DNA of 64,000 nucleotides, taken from the NCBI GenBank assembly GCA_018401495.1, contig JAGYJX010000015.1, positions 124,001-188,000 on the forward strand, given 5' to 3'. The notes beneath the pieces were generated by a model. The model saw nothing but the letters and a program-made list of their open reading frames with translations, did no database searches and was not told the origin of the DNA. The translations under genes and the position numbers were made by a program. Shown here one piece after another: positions 19,089 through 28,108 of this stretch. Each line of letters begins with the position of its first letter. The first letter of the stretch is position 1. The stretch comes from Rhodospirillaceae bacterium. Lineage in GTDB: Bacteria; Pseudomonadota; Alphaproteobacteria; Thalassobaculales; Thalassobaculaceae.

Positions 19089-19238
19089 GCTTTGATCCGC
19101 TCCCCCGATGCAGGCGTTATCCATAATGGCTTATCAGCCCTTGAACGCAATGGCCGCGTTGCGCGCCGGATGGGAATGGGGTTCTCTACGGCGACGGTTT
19201 CGGCCGGCTCCGGGGATGAGCAACGGAAGAGTTTGGGG

Positions 19239-19793
19239 ATGAAGGGAGTCTTGGTCGCGGCGATGCTTTTCGCGGCGACCGCAGGTACTGCGTCGCCCGT
19301 GCAAGCTGGGGTCGTCGGCGAGGCGGTGGTCGCGGTCGGGGTCTGGATCGGGGAGGTCGAGGAGACCGTCTCGGGCTGGGCATCCCGCGTGTGGAAGCGG
19401 GTGGCGTCCTCCAATCAGGACTCGCGCGCGGCCGACGCCTTTCGGCGACTGCTGGTCGAGGCGCCTGATCGGCTGGATTCACTGGCCGGTCGAGCCGGTT
19501 ATTCGCTCGCCGGTTATGACGTCGCGATGGCGGAGCGCCAGGATCTCGTGCTTCGCTTCCGGCACGATCGCGATCTCGATCCCGAGGAGCGCCAGCTGCT
19601 GACTCGCGAGTTCCAGGACCCCGCGACGGTTGACGTCCGCCCGGAGTTGACGCTTTTGCGCATTCTGATGGATGCGTCCGATTGGCGGGACGCTGGCGCG
19701 CCCGGGCGGTTCCGGATGACCGGTGTCGAGGTGGCCGTGGATGACAGCGTGTCGTCCCGCCTGATGTTCACGGATCCAATGGTGGCGCGATGA
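19239..19793 (+). CDS. exported protein of unknown function
   Basis: Not recognised; 184 residues. Signal peptide ('VLVAAMLFAATAGTASPVQA'), then 'GEAVVAVGVWIGEVEETVSG' and a charged alpha/beta domain ('LDSLAGRAGYSLAGYDVAMA', 'RQDLVLRFRHDRDLDPEERQ'). Its TGA overlaps the ATG of the TauD-like gene (ATGA, 19790-19793), so both are likely co-translated. The start at 19239 is supported by GGAAGAG nine bases before it. Confidence 0.65.
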   Translation: MKGVLVAAMLFAATAGTASPVQAGVVGEAVVAVGVWIGEVEETVSGWASRVWKRVASSNQDSRAADAFRRLLVEAPDRLDSLAGRAGYSLAGYDVAMAERQDLVLRFRHDRDLDPEERQLLTREFQDPATVDVRPELTLLRILMDASDWRDAGAPGRFRMTGVEVAVDDSVSSRLMFTDPMVAR

Positions 19794-20708
19794 CGCTGAC
19801 GGCAGTGCCACTTTCCGAGGGTCTCGGGGCCGAGGTCCGGGGGCTCGATCTGTCGCGTGCCATGGACGACGCGAGCCGCCGCGAACTGCTCGACTTGTTC
19901 TGGCGGCACAAGGTCATCGCGGTTCGCGGTCAGGACGTCGCCCCGGATGGGTTCATCCGTTTCGCCGAGGCGTTCGGGCCGATTGAGCCGTTCTTCATCA
20001 GCGCCTACAATCTTGCCGACCCACCCGCAGATCTACGTTCTGTCGAACGTGCGCGAGAACGGCAAGCCGATCGGGCGGGACGGCGCCGGGACCCACTGGC
20101 ACAGCGACAGCACCTTCACCGAGAAACCCAGCAGCGTCACCCTGCTGCACGGCGTGACGGTACCCGGCCGGGGCGGCGACACGCTGTTCGTGGACACTGC
20201 CGATGCCTACGACCGGTTGGATGACGGCACTCGGGCCCTTATTGACGGTCGGCGGGCGATCCACCGGTACCAGCGCAAGGAGTTCGTGTATTCGGGTGAT
20301 CGAGCCGCCGACGAGTCCGAACGGCGCGAGATCGAGCGCCTCAAGGCGAGCCGTCTGGCCGAAGAAGCGGCTGGCGGCCCGTCGCCGACCGCGCAACGCA
20401 GCCACCGTGAGCCGGATCGCCTTCACCCGATTGTACGGACCCATCCGGTTACCGGTCGAAAGTCGCTCTACCTGAACGACGAGATGACGGTAGGGATCGA
20501 AGGAATGCCCGACGACGTGGCGGTGCCGCTGCTTCGACGGTTGTGCGACGAGGCGACCGCTCCGGACCGTGTCCTGCGCTACCGGTGGCGGCAGGGCGAC
20601 GTAGTCGCCTGGGACAACGCAGCGGTGATTCACAGCGCCACATTCACGCCGCCTGACTTGCCGCGGGTGATGCATCGGTTGACGATCGAGGGTTCGGCCC
20701 CGTTCTGA
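19790..20708 (+). CDS. TauD/TfdA-family 2-oxoglutarate/Fe(II) dioxygenase, frame interrupted near 20021
   Basis: About 305 residues after removing one C near 20021, which restores 'YNLADHPQIYVLSNVRENG'. The facial triad is visible: HxD in 'THWHSDSTF' and the distal histidine in 'DNAAVIHSATF'. The 2-oxoglutarate-binding arginine is in 'RVMHRLTIEG'. Family members hydroxylate small substrates such as taurine or sulfonates; the substrate here cannot be named. The gene is coupled to the exported protein before it and followed after 10 bases by a periplasmic binding protein, an odd place for a soluble oxygenase among membrane genes. Confidence 0.82.
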
Positions 20709-20718
20709 GGAGGCCCGC

Positions 20719-21915
20719 GTGCAGGTTCGTGTGTCGACCATCGGGCAGTGCGCCGCCCTGATCGTTCTGTTTCTGGGCTCGATCTCCGGGTCGGCATCGG
20801 CCCGGCCTTCGCTTGAATGGCTGCGCTACGAGCAGGCTTCCCTGAACGAGTACACGGTCGAGCGCGCCACCGGCGACAGCGCCCGCCACAGCATCGAGCC
20901 GACCTGGGCGCCGGAGCCTCTGCGACAGTCGGCCAAACGGGTGATGCTGCTGATTCCGATCCGCTCCGACATTGCCTATTCGACGGCCGTCAACACGATC
21001 CTGCAGGTTTTCCGGCAGCACGGTCTGCCGGCACGCTTCGATGTCTGGTTCTACGACAGTGACGACGCGGTCGCGCGGGAGGCCCTGGGGTGGGCCTATG
21101 GCGAGCCTGTCGATCTGATCCTGTCGGTCGGGTCGAAGGCCACCGCCTATCTGCACGAGCATCATCGAGGTCATCACATTCCGGCGGTGACCAGCGCTTC
21201 GAAGGATCCGGTCGCCTCGGGTCAAGTAGACGACCCTCGCGCCGGCAGCGGCAGCAACATCGCCTACACCTCGATCAACGTCGCCACCGACACGCTGGTC
21301 GCCTATCTGCGCCGGCTGGTGCCGGGGCTGTCGACGATCGGGGTGCTGTATTCGCGTGACAACGCCAGTGCCATCCAGACGCAAGTCAAGCCATTGCATG
21401 ATTCGGCGTCCGGGCTCGGCCTGTCGGTGGTCGATATCTCAGTGGCCAACGATGACGCTGCCGCGGACGAACTCGACACGGCCATTCCGACGGGTCTCGA
21501 GGCCATGCGCCGCAGCGACCCGGATCTCCGGCGCAGTGTCCTGCTGGTCACCGGCTCGACCGCCGTCTACGAGCGTATCGGCCAGGTCAATCGACACGCC
21601 GGGCGAGTGCCGGTGGTCTCGATGCTTCCCGATGTGGTCCGGCCCGGTGCGGACTCGGCACTGCTGTCGATCGGCGTCAACCTGTCGAGCGCCGTGGCGC
21701 TCGCCGCCGTCTACGCCAAGGACGTCCTGCTGGGTCGCGCCGGTCCCGGCACCCTTCCGGTTGGCACGGTCTCGCCGCCAGACCTGTCGATCAACTTCCA
21801 GGTGGCGGAGCGCATCGGGATAGCGATCCCGTTCGCGTTCTTTGAATCGGCAACCTTTGTCTACGATCCGAGCGGGCGCGCGGTCATCGAATTCGGGCAG
21901 CGGGTCGGCGGATAG
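20719..21915 (+). CDS. periplasmic ABC_sub_bind-type binding protein
   Basis: 398 residues from a GTG with GAGGAGG just before it. The signal peptide is 'CAALIVLFLGSISGSASA'. The mature part shows two Rossmann-like lobes typical of the ABC_sub_bind (DUF534-like) family: 'KRVMLLIPIRSDIAYSTAVN', 'DLILSVGSKATAYLHEHH' and 'GVLYSRDNASAIQTQ'. It ends in 'INFQVAERIGIAIPFAFFE', which resembles the usual family ending. No matching ABC permease of that family is next to it. It could feed the neighbouring MFS protein or act as a sensor (inference). Confidence 0.75.
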   Translation: MQVRVSTIGQCAALIVLFLGSISGSASARPSLEWLRYEQASLNEYTVERATGDSARHSIEPTWAPEPLRQSAKRVMLLIPIRSDIAYSTAVNTILQVFRQHGLPARFDVWFYDSDDAVAREALGWAYGEPVDLILSVGSKATAYLHEHHRGHHIPAVTSASKDPVASGQVDDPRAGSGSNIAYTSINVATDTLVAYLRRLVPGLSTIGVLYSRDNASAIQTQVKPLHDSASGLGLSVVDISVANDDAAADELDTAIPTGLEAMRRSDPDLRRSVLLVTGSTAVYERIGQVNRHAGRVPVVSMLPDVVRPGADSALLSIGVNLSSAVALAAVYAKDVLLGRAGPGTLPVGTVSPPDLSINFQVAERIGIAIPFAFFESATFVYDPSGRAVIEFGQRVGG

Positions 21916-22052
21916 ACGGTTCGACAATCGCGATCCGGGGGCCGCGCCCGTGCTTATGCCGGCTGGCGCGATAGGGTATCGTTACGGATCGTTTCCCAAC
22001 AAACGTTGGCCGCTTGACGCGGACGGTTCGGGAGCATTGGGGAGAGGGGAAC

Positions 22053-23153
22053 ATGTTCGACGGGTTTCTATCGCTGCCGGTTCTGGCGGTGGCGGCGTTT
22101 TTCGGCGTGTCGTATTTCGTCAATCCCGGAACCATCATCATTCAGGACATCTCAGTCCCGCACAAACTTGAAGACAAGGGCTTCACCCATGAGGTGGCGG
22201 CCGGCCTCTTCACCGAGCAGGTCGCGGAGATCGCCGACGCCGCCGGCACCAATCGCGGCACGATGACCACAGAACTGACGGCGCAGGGCCGGTCGGTCGA
22301 GGCGCTGAGCGACTGGTTCGGGCTCGCCCAACCGATACGCTCCACCCAGGTGGCGCTCGGCTTCCTGCCCTACACCTTCTCTGGAGAGATCGTCGAGAAG
22401 GGCGACAACCTGGTGCTGTCGATCAAGGGGCAGTCTCCAGCCTATTGGCATTTCTCGCTCGAGGAACACGCGCCGGCCGACGACGTCGAGGGGCTGATCC
22501 ACAGGTCCGCGCTGCGTCTCATGCAGGAGATCGACCCCTATCTGGTCGCCGTCTATCACTTCCGTGAGGAGTCAGCCTCGAGCGGCTATCCGCTGACCAA
22601 GGCGGCTCTCGACTTCTGTCTGGTTCACGCTGAGCGGCGGCAACTGCCGTGGGTCTACGCGCTGTGGGGTCACCTGCTCCACAACGAGGGGAACTACGAG
22701 GAGGCAACGGTCAAGTTCCGGCAGTCGTTGGCCCTCGATCCGACATTCCCGCGCCCGATGATGCGCTGGGGCCAGACCCTCGCCACCCAGGGCCGCCATG
22801 AGGACGCCATCGGCCGCTATCGCAAGACCCTCGAGATCGAGCCGAACTACCCCGAAGCGCTGATCGCCTGGGCGGAGTCGCTGACGGCCCTTGGCCGACA
22901 CGACGAGGCGCGCGGCAAATACGAGGAGGCGGTCACGATGGATCCGTCCTTCCCCCGCATCCTGTTTGCGTATGGCCGCTACCTGTCGGCGAACGGCGAC
23001 AAGGTTGCCGCGGCCGATTACCTGCGCCGTGCCTTGCACCTCGAGGGCGGTCACAACCCGCGCTATGTCGCCGAGCTTCGCAAGGTCCAACGCGAGGTCG
23101 ATCCGGCGATCGAGCAAATGGTGCCCCTGGCTCAGGACATGAAGATCCGATGA
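22053..23153 (+). CDS. membrane-anchored TPR protein
   Basis: 366 residues from ATG 22053 (GGGGAGAGGGGA before it). The N-terminal hydrophobic segment ('LSLPVLAVAAFFGVSYFV') is followed by a domain beginning 'TIIIQDISVPHKLEDKGFTH', a pattern seen in TPR proteins of alphaproteobacteria. Then come about four TPR units (from about residue 205: 'ALWGHLLHNEGNYEEATVKF', 'RWGQTLATQGRHEDAIGRYR', 'AWAESLTALGRHDEARGKYE'). It is probably a scaffold for protein contacts in the periplasm or at the inner membrane. It precedes the sensor-MFS gene by 79 bases. Confidence 0.75.
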   Translation: MFDGFLSLPVLAVAAFFGVSYFVNPGTIIIQDISVPHKLEDKGFTHEVAAGLFTEQVAEIADAAGTNRGTMTTELTAQGRSVEALSDWFGLAQPIRSTQVALGFLPYTFSGEIVEKGDNLVLSIKGQSPAYWHFSLEEHAPADDVEGLIHRSALRLMQEIDPYLVAVYHFREESASSGYPLTKAALDFCLVHAERRQLPWVYALWGHLLHNEGNYEEATVKFRQSLALDPTFPRPMMRWGQTLATQGRHEDAIGRYRKTLEIEPNYPEALIAWAESLTALGRHDEARGKYEEAVTMDPSFPRILFAYGRYLSANGDKVAAADYLRRALHLEGGHNPRYVAELRKVQREVDPAIEQMVPLAQDMKIR

Positions 23154-23232
23154 CCGTCCGGAGACTGGAGGCTCGCGCCCCCAGTCTCCGCCCCGCCCCG
23201 CCCATTGTCCGGGATCTCGGATCGGGAGTGAC

Positions 23233-25626
23233 ATGGCCAATCTGATGCGCGCGCTGCCCGGCATCGCCCTGGCGGCTGTCAGCCTCCTGCTGTTCGCTTA
23301 TGTCGGCTACGGCGAAGCCACGCGCGTCTACGTTCAGATCCGCCTGGAGCGTCTGGAACAGCTTGGCGCAACCCTTCAGACCGCTGTCGACCAGTTCGCC
23401 AACTCGGGGCTTCCGCTCGATCAGTTCGGCGGCTTCGGGCGCCGCAGCGAGCAGATCCGCACCGTTGATCCGGCCATTCTGGCTGCCTCGCTCGTCGACG
23501 TGGGCGGCAAGCCGGTGGATTGCGAGGCCGAGGTGTCCCGCGGTGACCGGTTCTGCCACGCCGAGAACCGTTCGCGGGAAACCTCTGAACGCCTTGCCGG
23601 CAACGGGTCCGAGCGACTGTCACAGGTTGACCTTCGGATCGAGTTGCCGGTCCGAGACAAGTTCGGCGAGGTGGGGGCCGTTGTCCTGCACATCGATCGC
23701 GAGCGCATCGAGCGGGTGGTGGACGAGGCGTTCGTCCCGGTCTTTGCGATCTCGGCCGGGTTGTTCGTCGGGTTTTCGCTGATCCTCTGGCTGATCGCCC
23801 GACGCGGCTCGTCCGGTATGCGCTGGCTGACGCCGGTGTTCCTGGCGATGATCGCGATCAACCTTGCGGTTCTGGTGGTCGTGATGTTCGACCTGTACCG
23901 CAAGGGCGTCGAAGGCCAGGCCGAAGCGCTGGCACGCTCGATGGCGGCTCGGCTGTCGGCGGCGACCGAACTGGGCATCCCGCTGTCGGCATTTTCCGGG
24001 GTCGGGGAGACCCTGGACGGCTACCGCCGCATCAACCCGAACATCGCGGCGATCTCGCTGGTCCAGCAGGATCGCGTGCTGTTCAGCGTCGATGGAAGCG
24101 TTGAGGACGCCGGGTTTGGCTCCGACGATCTGCACCGGCTGATCTTTGAACTGCCGATCCACCAGGGATCCGGTCAGGATCTTGTCTTGTCGGTGCAGCT
24201 TCCGCTCTCGGTTGTGCTGGCCGCCCTCGGGTCCGGTGCGCGCAACTTCGTGGCGCTGTTCTTTGGGTGCGCGGTGTTCGCCCTGGTGCTGCTGAGTGCC
24301 GTTCGGGAGACGCAGGGGGCGAAGCAAATCGAGGGTGGGGAAGCCCGGTTGGCGCTGGTCCGGCCGGCCTATTTCCTGGGCATCTTTGCCGACGCGCTGT
24401 CGCTCGCGCTGCTTCCCGAACTGGTCCAGGAGACCGTTGTCGCCGAGGGGTTGCCGTCTGGATGGGTGTCGCTCCCGTTCACCCTGTTCTTCGTCGGGCT
24501 GACGGCCGCGCTGCTGCCGGCTTCGCACATCACCGGACGGATGGACCTGAGGGGCTTGTTCCTGATCGGCACGGCGGCCGTCGGCGGAGGCCTGTTCCTG
24601 ACGGCCTTGGTTCCTGAGTTCTGGGCGCTGTGCGCCGGCCGGGCGCTCAGCGGCATCGGACAGGGGACGCTGCTGGTTGCGGTCCAGGCCTATGCCTTCG
24701 AGGTGGTGGGACCGGCACAGCGCACCCGAGCGGCGGCGGTTCAGGTGCTCGGCTACAACGGCGGACTAATCGTCGGAACCGGCCTCGGTGGCTTGTTGGC
24801 GGTGTTCAACCCGGATCGTGACGTTCTGTTCGTCGCCGGTTTGGTCGCTGTCGCGACGTTCGCTTACGTGTGGTTCCTGCTGCCGTCGTTGCAACGCTCG
24901 CGCGAGACCGAAGCGGTCAGCCTTGTCGGGGGGGTCGCCCGGTTGATCCGGGCGCCCGACTTCATGGCGGTCCTCGTGTTGGTCGGCATAACGTCCAAGT
25001 TCGCGCTCGCAGGCGTCGCGCTGTTCGCCATGCCATTGCTGCTGCACGGCAACGGCTACGACGATGACGAGGTGGGGCAGGCGCTGATGGTGTTTGCGGC
25101 GGTCACCTTCCTGGTGACCGGACTGGCCCCACGGCTGGTGGCTCGCCTGGGTTCGATCGACGGCGTGTTGACGCTGGGCATGCTCATGCTGGCCGTCGGC
25201 ATCGGGTTTCTGGGTCTGCTGCTGACCAGCGGTTCCGGCGGAGCCTCGCTGGCTTTGATTCCGGACCCGGTCGTCGCCGCTGCGGCGTCGCTGCGCACGG
25301 CGCTGGACGGCAGCGCCGTCCCTGGCGCCGCAGGGCTTGCGATCGTGGTCGCGGTGGCGGCGCTCGGCGTCGGTCAGGGGTTGATCGCGGCGCCTGTGGT
25401 GGCGCGCGTGGCGGACAGCAGGGCGGCGCGATCCGTGGGGCGCGACCGCACTCTGGCGGTCTACCGGTTGGCGGAACGCGCCGGCCACATACTGGGACCG
25501 ACGCTGGTTGGCCCTCTGTTGCTGGCGACCCGTGGCGACGGGGCCGCCCTTACAATCTTCGGCGCGGGATTCGCGGTGCTGGCGGTGGTCTACGCAATCT
25601 GCGTGACACTGATCAGGGAACGCTGA
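23233..25626 (+). CDS. MFS transporter with two N-terminal sensor-like domains
   Basis: 797 residues, twice the size of a usual MFS protein. Residues 1-200 form one unit: TM helix, extracytoplasmic domain ('RLERLEQLGATLQTAVDQFA'), TM helix. Residues 200-355 repeat the plan ('VFLAMIAINLAVLVVVMFDL', 'RRINPNIAAISLVQQDRVLF'). Both domains contain 'R(I/T)(N/D)P(N/A)I(A/L)A' followed by a beta strand, like Cache-type sensors. From about residue 380 to the end there are 12 MFS-like helices ('GIFADALSLALLPELVQETV', 'CAGRALSGIGQGTLLVAVQA'). Transport may therefore be gated by an external ligand (inference). ATG 23233 is preceded by GGGAG. The last 14 bases overlap the convergent homocitrate synthase gene. 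Confidence 0.75.
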   Translation: MANLMRALPGIALAAVSLLLFAYVGYGEATRVYVQIRLERLEQLGATLQTAVDQFANSGLPLDQFGGFGRRSEQIRTVDPAILAASLVDVGGKPVDCEAEVSRGDRFCHAENRSRETSERLAGNGSERLSQVDLRIELPVRDKFGEVGAVVLHIDRERIERVVDEAFVPVFAISAGLFVGFSLILWLIARRGSSGMRWLTPVFLAMIAINLAVLVVVMFDLYRKGVEGQAEALARSMAARLSAATELGIPLSAFSGVGETLDGYRRINPNIAAISLVQQDRVLFSVDGSVEDAGFGSDDLHRLIFELPIHQGSGQDLVLSVQLPLSVVLAALGSGARNFVALFFGCAVFALVLLSAVRETQGAKQIEGGEARLALVRPAYFLGIFADALSLALLPELVQETVVAEGLPSGWVSLPFTLFFVGLTAALLPASHITGRMDLRGLFLIGTAAVGGGLFLTALVPEFWALCAGRALSGIGQGTLLVAVQAYAFEVVGPAQRTRAAAVQVLGYNGGLIVGTGLGGLLAVFNPDRDVLFVAGLVAVATFAYVWFLLPSLQRSRETEAVSLVGGVARLIRAPDFMAVLVLVGITSKFALAGVALFAMPLLLHGNGYDDDEVGQALMVFAAVTFLVTGLAPRLVARLGSIDGVLTLGMLMLAVGIGFLGLLLTSGSGGASLALIPDPVVAAAASLRTALDGSAVPGAAGLAIVVAVAALGVGQGLIAAPVVARVADSRAARSVGRDRTLAVYRLAERAGHILGPTLVGPLLLATRGDGAALTIFGAGFAVLAVVYAICVTLIRER

Positions 25627-26788
25627 CCGGGGCAGCCGCGCGTGCCGTCGCCTCGGCAGCGACCTGAGCGAGAATGCGGTCGACGTCGTCGAGCGACAGG
25701 CGCCGCTCATCAGCCGTCTGCTTGACCCGGGTTGTCGCCTCCTTGAGGTCGCTGAGCGCCAGCCGCAGCCCAAGCGCATCGGCTCGCACGCGCACCGCGT
25801 TCCACCCGGTCAACCGATGGCCGACCGAGATCTCGCGGGTGAGCCCGAAATCCGCCGGATCGAGCGCTTCGTAGGCGCGGGGGTCGTTGTGGACCGCTTT
25901 GGTGTGAATGCCGGCCTTGTGGCTGAAGGCCGTCTCGCCGACCAGCACCTGATTGAACGGCACGGTGACGCCAGCCAGCTCGGCGACCCTGCGGCAGAGC
26001 CCCGGCAGGGCGTCGAGCTTGAATCGGGCCACGGTGCCGGCGCGGTCGGCGGCGTACATCACCGCGATCAGTCCTTCGAGCGGCGTGATGCCGTTGCGTT
26101 CGCCTATCCCGAGGACCGAGGTGTTGATGTGCGTGGCGCCGTTCGAAATCGCCGCGTGGGCGTTGGCGATCGAGCAGCCGATATCGTTGTGGCCGTGGAA
26201 CTCGATCGGGGTGTCTGTCAGTCGGCGCAGCAGGTTGACCACCTCCGCCACCCGGTCCGGGGTGGCGGCTCCGGTCGTGTCGGCGATGCCGAACCGGTCG
26301 TAGAGGCGCAGCTCGGCGAGCGGCAGGTACACGTTCATCAGATCGTTCAACGGGCAGCGGAACGCATCCTCGCTCGAGAACCGCAAGGCGACGTGCGGCG
26401 CGCGCTTGCGCACGAACTCGGCGACGTCGGCGGCGATGCGGACCACCTCGGCGATCGCCTTGCCGTGGCTGGCGGCGCGCAGGATCGGCGAGGTCGCCAT
26501 GACCATGTGCAGGGCCTCGACCCCGGTGTCGAGCGCGATTGCGGCATCGTCCTTGTGACAGCGAACATGCGCCGCGACCGTCGCGTCAAGCCCGGCTCCA
26601 GCGATTGCCGCTGCGTCCTCGCGCGAGCGCGGGCTGGCCGCCGGCGACGTGACCTCAAGATAGCGGACCCCGAAATCGGTAAGCGCACGCGCTATTTCGA
26701 GCTTCGATGCGCTCGAGAAGTCGGCGTGGATGAACTGCTCGCCCTCCCGCAGCGTGGTGTCGACGATCACGACGTCGGACAGCGGCAT
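25613..26788 (-). CDS. homocitrate synthase-like DRE-TIM metallolyase (Thermus/fungal type)
   Basis: 391 residues. It joins acetyl-CoA with a 2-oxo acid, by family most likely 2-oxoglutarate to give homocitrate. Visible features: 'VDTTLREGEQF' with the active-site Arg, 'EVTSPAASPRSREDA', the metal ligands 'EFHGHND', 'GIGERNGITPLEG' and 'GETAFSHKAGIHTKAVHNDP'. These match what I recall of Thermus LysS-type homocitrate synthase along the whole length and differ from bacterial LeuA and NifV. No other alpha-aminoadipate or nif gene is in the window. An isocitrate/isopropylmalate-family dehydrogenase is encoded 10 kb away. It is downstream of a DUF4239 gene by 14 bases. Confidence 0.78.
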   Translation of the reverse strand: MPLSDVVIVDTTLREGEQFIHADFSSASKLEIARALTDFGVRYLEVTSPAASPRSREDAAAIAGAGLDATVAAHVRCHKDDAAIALDTGVEALHMVMATSPILRAASHGKAIAEVVRIAADVAEFVRKRAPHVALRFSSEDAFRCPLNDLMNVYLPLAELRLYDRFGIADTTGAATPDRVAEVVNLLRRLTDTPIEFHGHNDIGCSIANAHAAISNGATHINTSVLGIGERNGITPLEGLIAVMYAADRAGTVARFKLDALPGLCRRVAELAGVTVPFNQVLVGETAFSHKAGIHTKAVHNDPRAYEALDPADFGLTREISVGHRLTGWNAVRVRADALGLRLALSDLKEATTRVKQTADERRLSLDDVDRILAQVAAEATARAAAPVSVP

Positions 26789-26802
26789 GACGGGGCTGTC
26801 CT

Positions 26803-27594
26803 CTACTGGGCGACCGCCAGGAAGGCGCTCGGACTTATGGCTGTCTCGCCGACGAACGGGTAGGCGAGGTGCAGGATGACCACCAGATGCATCATGAGGA
26901 AGCTGACGAGGATCGCTGACATCAGGCCGTGGGCGACCACGTTCACCGTCCCGAAGAACCACGGGAATATGATGGCCAGGGCGGTGCCGAGCAGGATCAG
27001 CACCCAGACCAGCGATACCAGGCTTCGGGAGACCGTGGTCAGTCGGAAGCTGCGGTTCTCGGCGACCTCCCTGACCCATTCCACCGTGTTCTGCTGAAGC
27101 GCCTGCTGGGCTCCCGTGATCGGCTCGGCCTTCATGAAGGCGTGCGACAATTGCCCGAGCCGGTGGGTGACCTCGAAGCTCGGGATCCCGACACTCATCG
27201 TCCGCCATTCCTTCTCGACCACCGCGCGGGCGTACTCGCGCACCGCCGACTTCATGCGGGCCCGCAGTTCGGCCTGGCCGGGTTCGTCATAGACGTCGGC
27301 GGCCCGATCGAGCGCCACCAGGGCGGAGACCTCGCGCTGCACCGTGCTCTGGGCGCTGGTGTAGTGGTCGAAGGCGCCGATCAGGGCAAGGCCGAGGGTG
27401 AGCGCGAAAACTTCACCGAGAAAGCTGAACTTGGAGGCCGCTGGAAGGTTGTTTGGCTCCAACTGGAACGGCGCGTAGACGGTGTTGACCACCCACGTGC
27501 CGAGCACCGAGATCAGCACGCCGATCCCCAGAATCATCGGCACCGCCACATCGAGTGGGATGCGGGCCAGGAGGACGGCCAGTTCGTAGGTCAT
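26803..27594 (-). CDS. DUF4239 (bestrophin-like) membrane protein
   Basis: 263 residues with two N-terminal membrane helices ('VAVPMILGIGVLISVLGTWV', 'FLGEVFALTLGLALIGAFDH'), a helical cytoplasmic loop and two C-terminal helices ('LVWVLILLGTALAIIFPWFF', 'LMSAILVSFLMMHLVVILHL'). This is the layout of the DUF4239 family, distantly bestrophin-like. Function in bacteria is unknown. It lies in one transcription unit with the downstream homocitrate synthase-like gene. Confidence 0.78.
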   Translation of the reverse strand: MTYELAVLLARIPLDVAVPMILGIGVLISVLGTWVVNTVYAPFQLEPNNLPAASKFSFLGEVFALTLGLALIGAFDHYTSAQSTVQREVSALVALDRAADVYDEPGQAELRARMKSAVREYARAVVEKEWRTMSVGIPSFEVTHRLGQLSHAFMKAEPITGAQQALQQNTVEWVREVAENRSFRLTTVSRSLVSLVWVLILLGTALAIIFPWFFGTVNVVAHGLMSAILVSFLMMHLVVILHLAYPFVGETAISPSAFLAVAQ

Positions 27595-27627
27595 CGGCTG
27601 GTTCTGCTTTGTCGGCCTCGAAGGTCT

Positions 27628-28065
27628 CTACTTGGCATGAATCTCGGCTTTGCCGGTATGGGTCTTGCCGGCGACAACGAGACGCAGGACAGCGTCCAGC
27701 TCTTCGCCCGGCTTGGGCTCAAACCCGAGCCCACCCTCCAGTCGACCGTCCACCGGCGTCAGCGCCACCTTCTTGCTGGCGCCGGACACGACGAAGATCG
27801 CGTCGCCTTTGCCGGCCTTCTTGGAAATGTCGTCGCCATGGTCGTCGTAGACGTAGACGATTATCTTGCCGGCCTCGATCAGGACCTCGGCGTCGTAGGC
27901 CCCGACCTCGGTGATGGTGCCGCCGTGCTTCGCCATCGCCGCGTGGTCATGCTTGTGTTCGTGGTGATGCTTGGTCTGGGCGCCGGCCGGGCCGGCGAGG
28001 ACGAACCCCACCGGCAGCGACGCGATGGAGAGGATGACGGTGGTGCGGATCAACGATTTCAGCAT
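27628..28065 (-). CDS. His-rich periplasmic protein of the metal efflux cluster
   Basis: 145 residues from ATG 28065 with GGAGG ten bases before. The signal peptide is 'VILSIASLPVGFVLAGPAGA'. The mature N-terminus 'KHHHEHKHDHAAMAKHGG' is a likely metal-binding tail, followed by a small beta domain ('AYDAEVLIEAGKIIVYVYDD'). It is encoded 43 bases after the RND pump gene, so it probably buffers or delivers the metal exported by the pump (inference). Confidence 0.7.
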   Translation of the reverse strand: MLKSLIRTTVILSIASLPVGFVLAGPAGAQTKHHHEHKHDHAAMAKHGGTITEVGAYDAEVLIEAGKIIVYVYDDHGDDISKKAGKGDAIFVVSGASKKVALTPVDGRLEGGLGFEPKPGEELDAVLRLVVAGKTHTGKAEIHAK

Positions 28066-28108
28066 GATTGGAAAACCTCCGGGACGATGAGACGGGCAAC
28101 GGGTCGGT

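Noticed and set aside
26789..27208. N-terminal extension of the homocitrate synthase-like protein
   Set aside because: It overlaps the DUF4239 gene on the same strand and shows no homology; the family start is at 26788.
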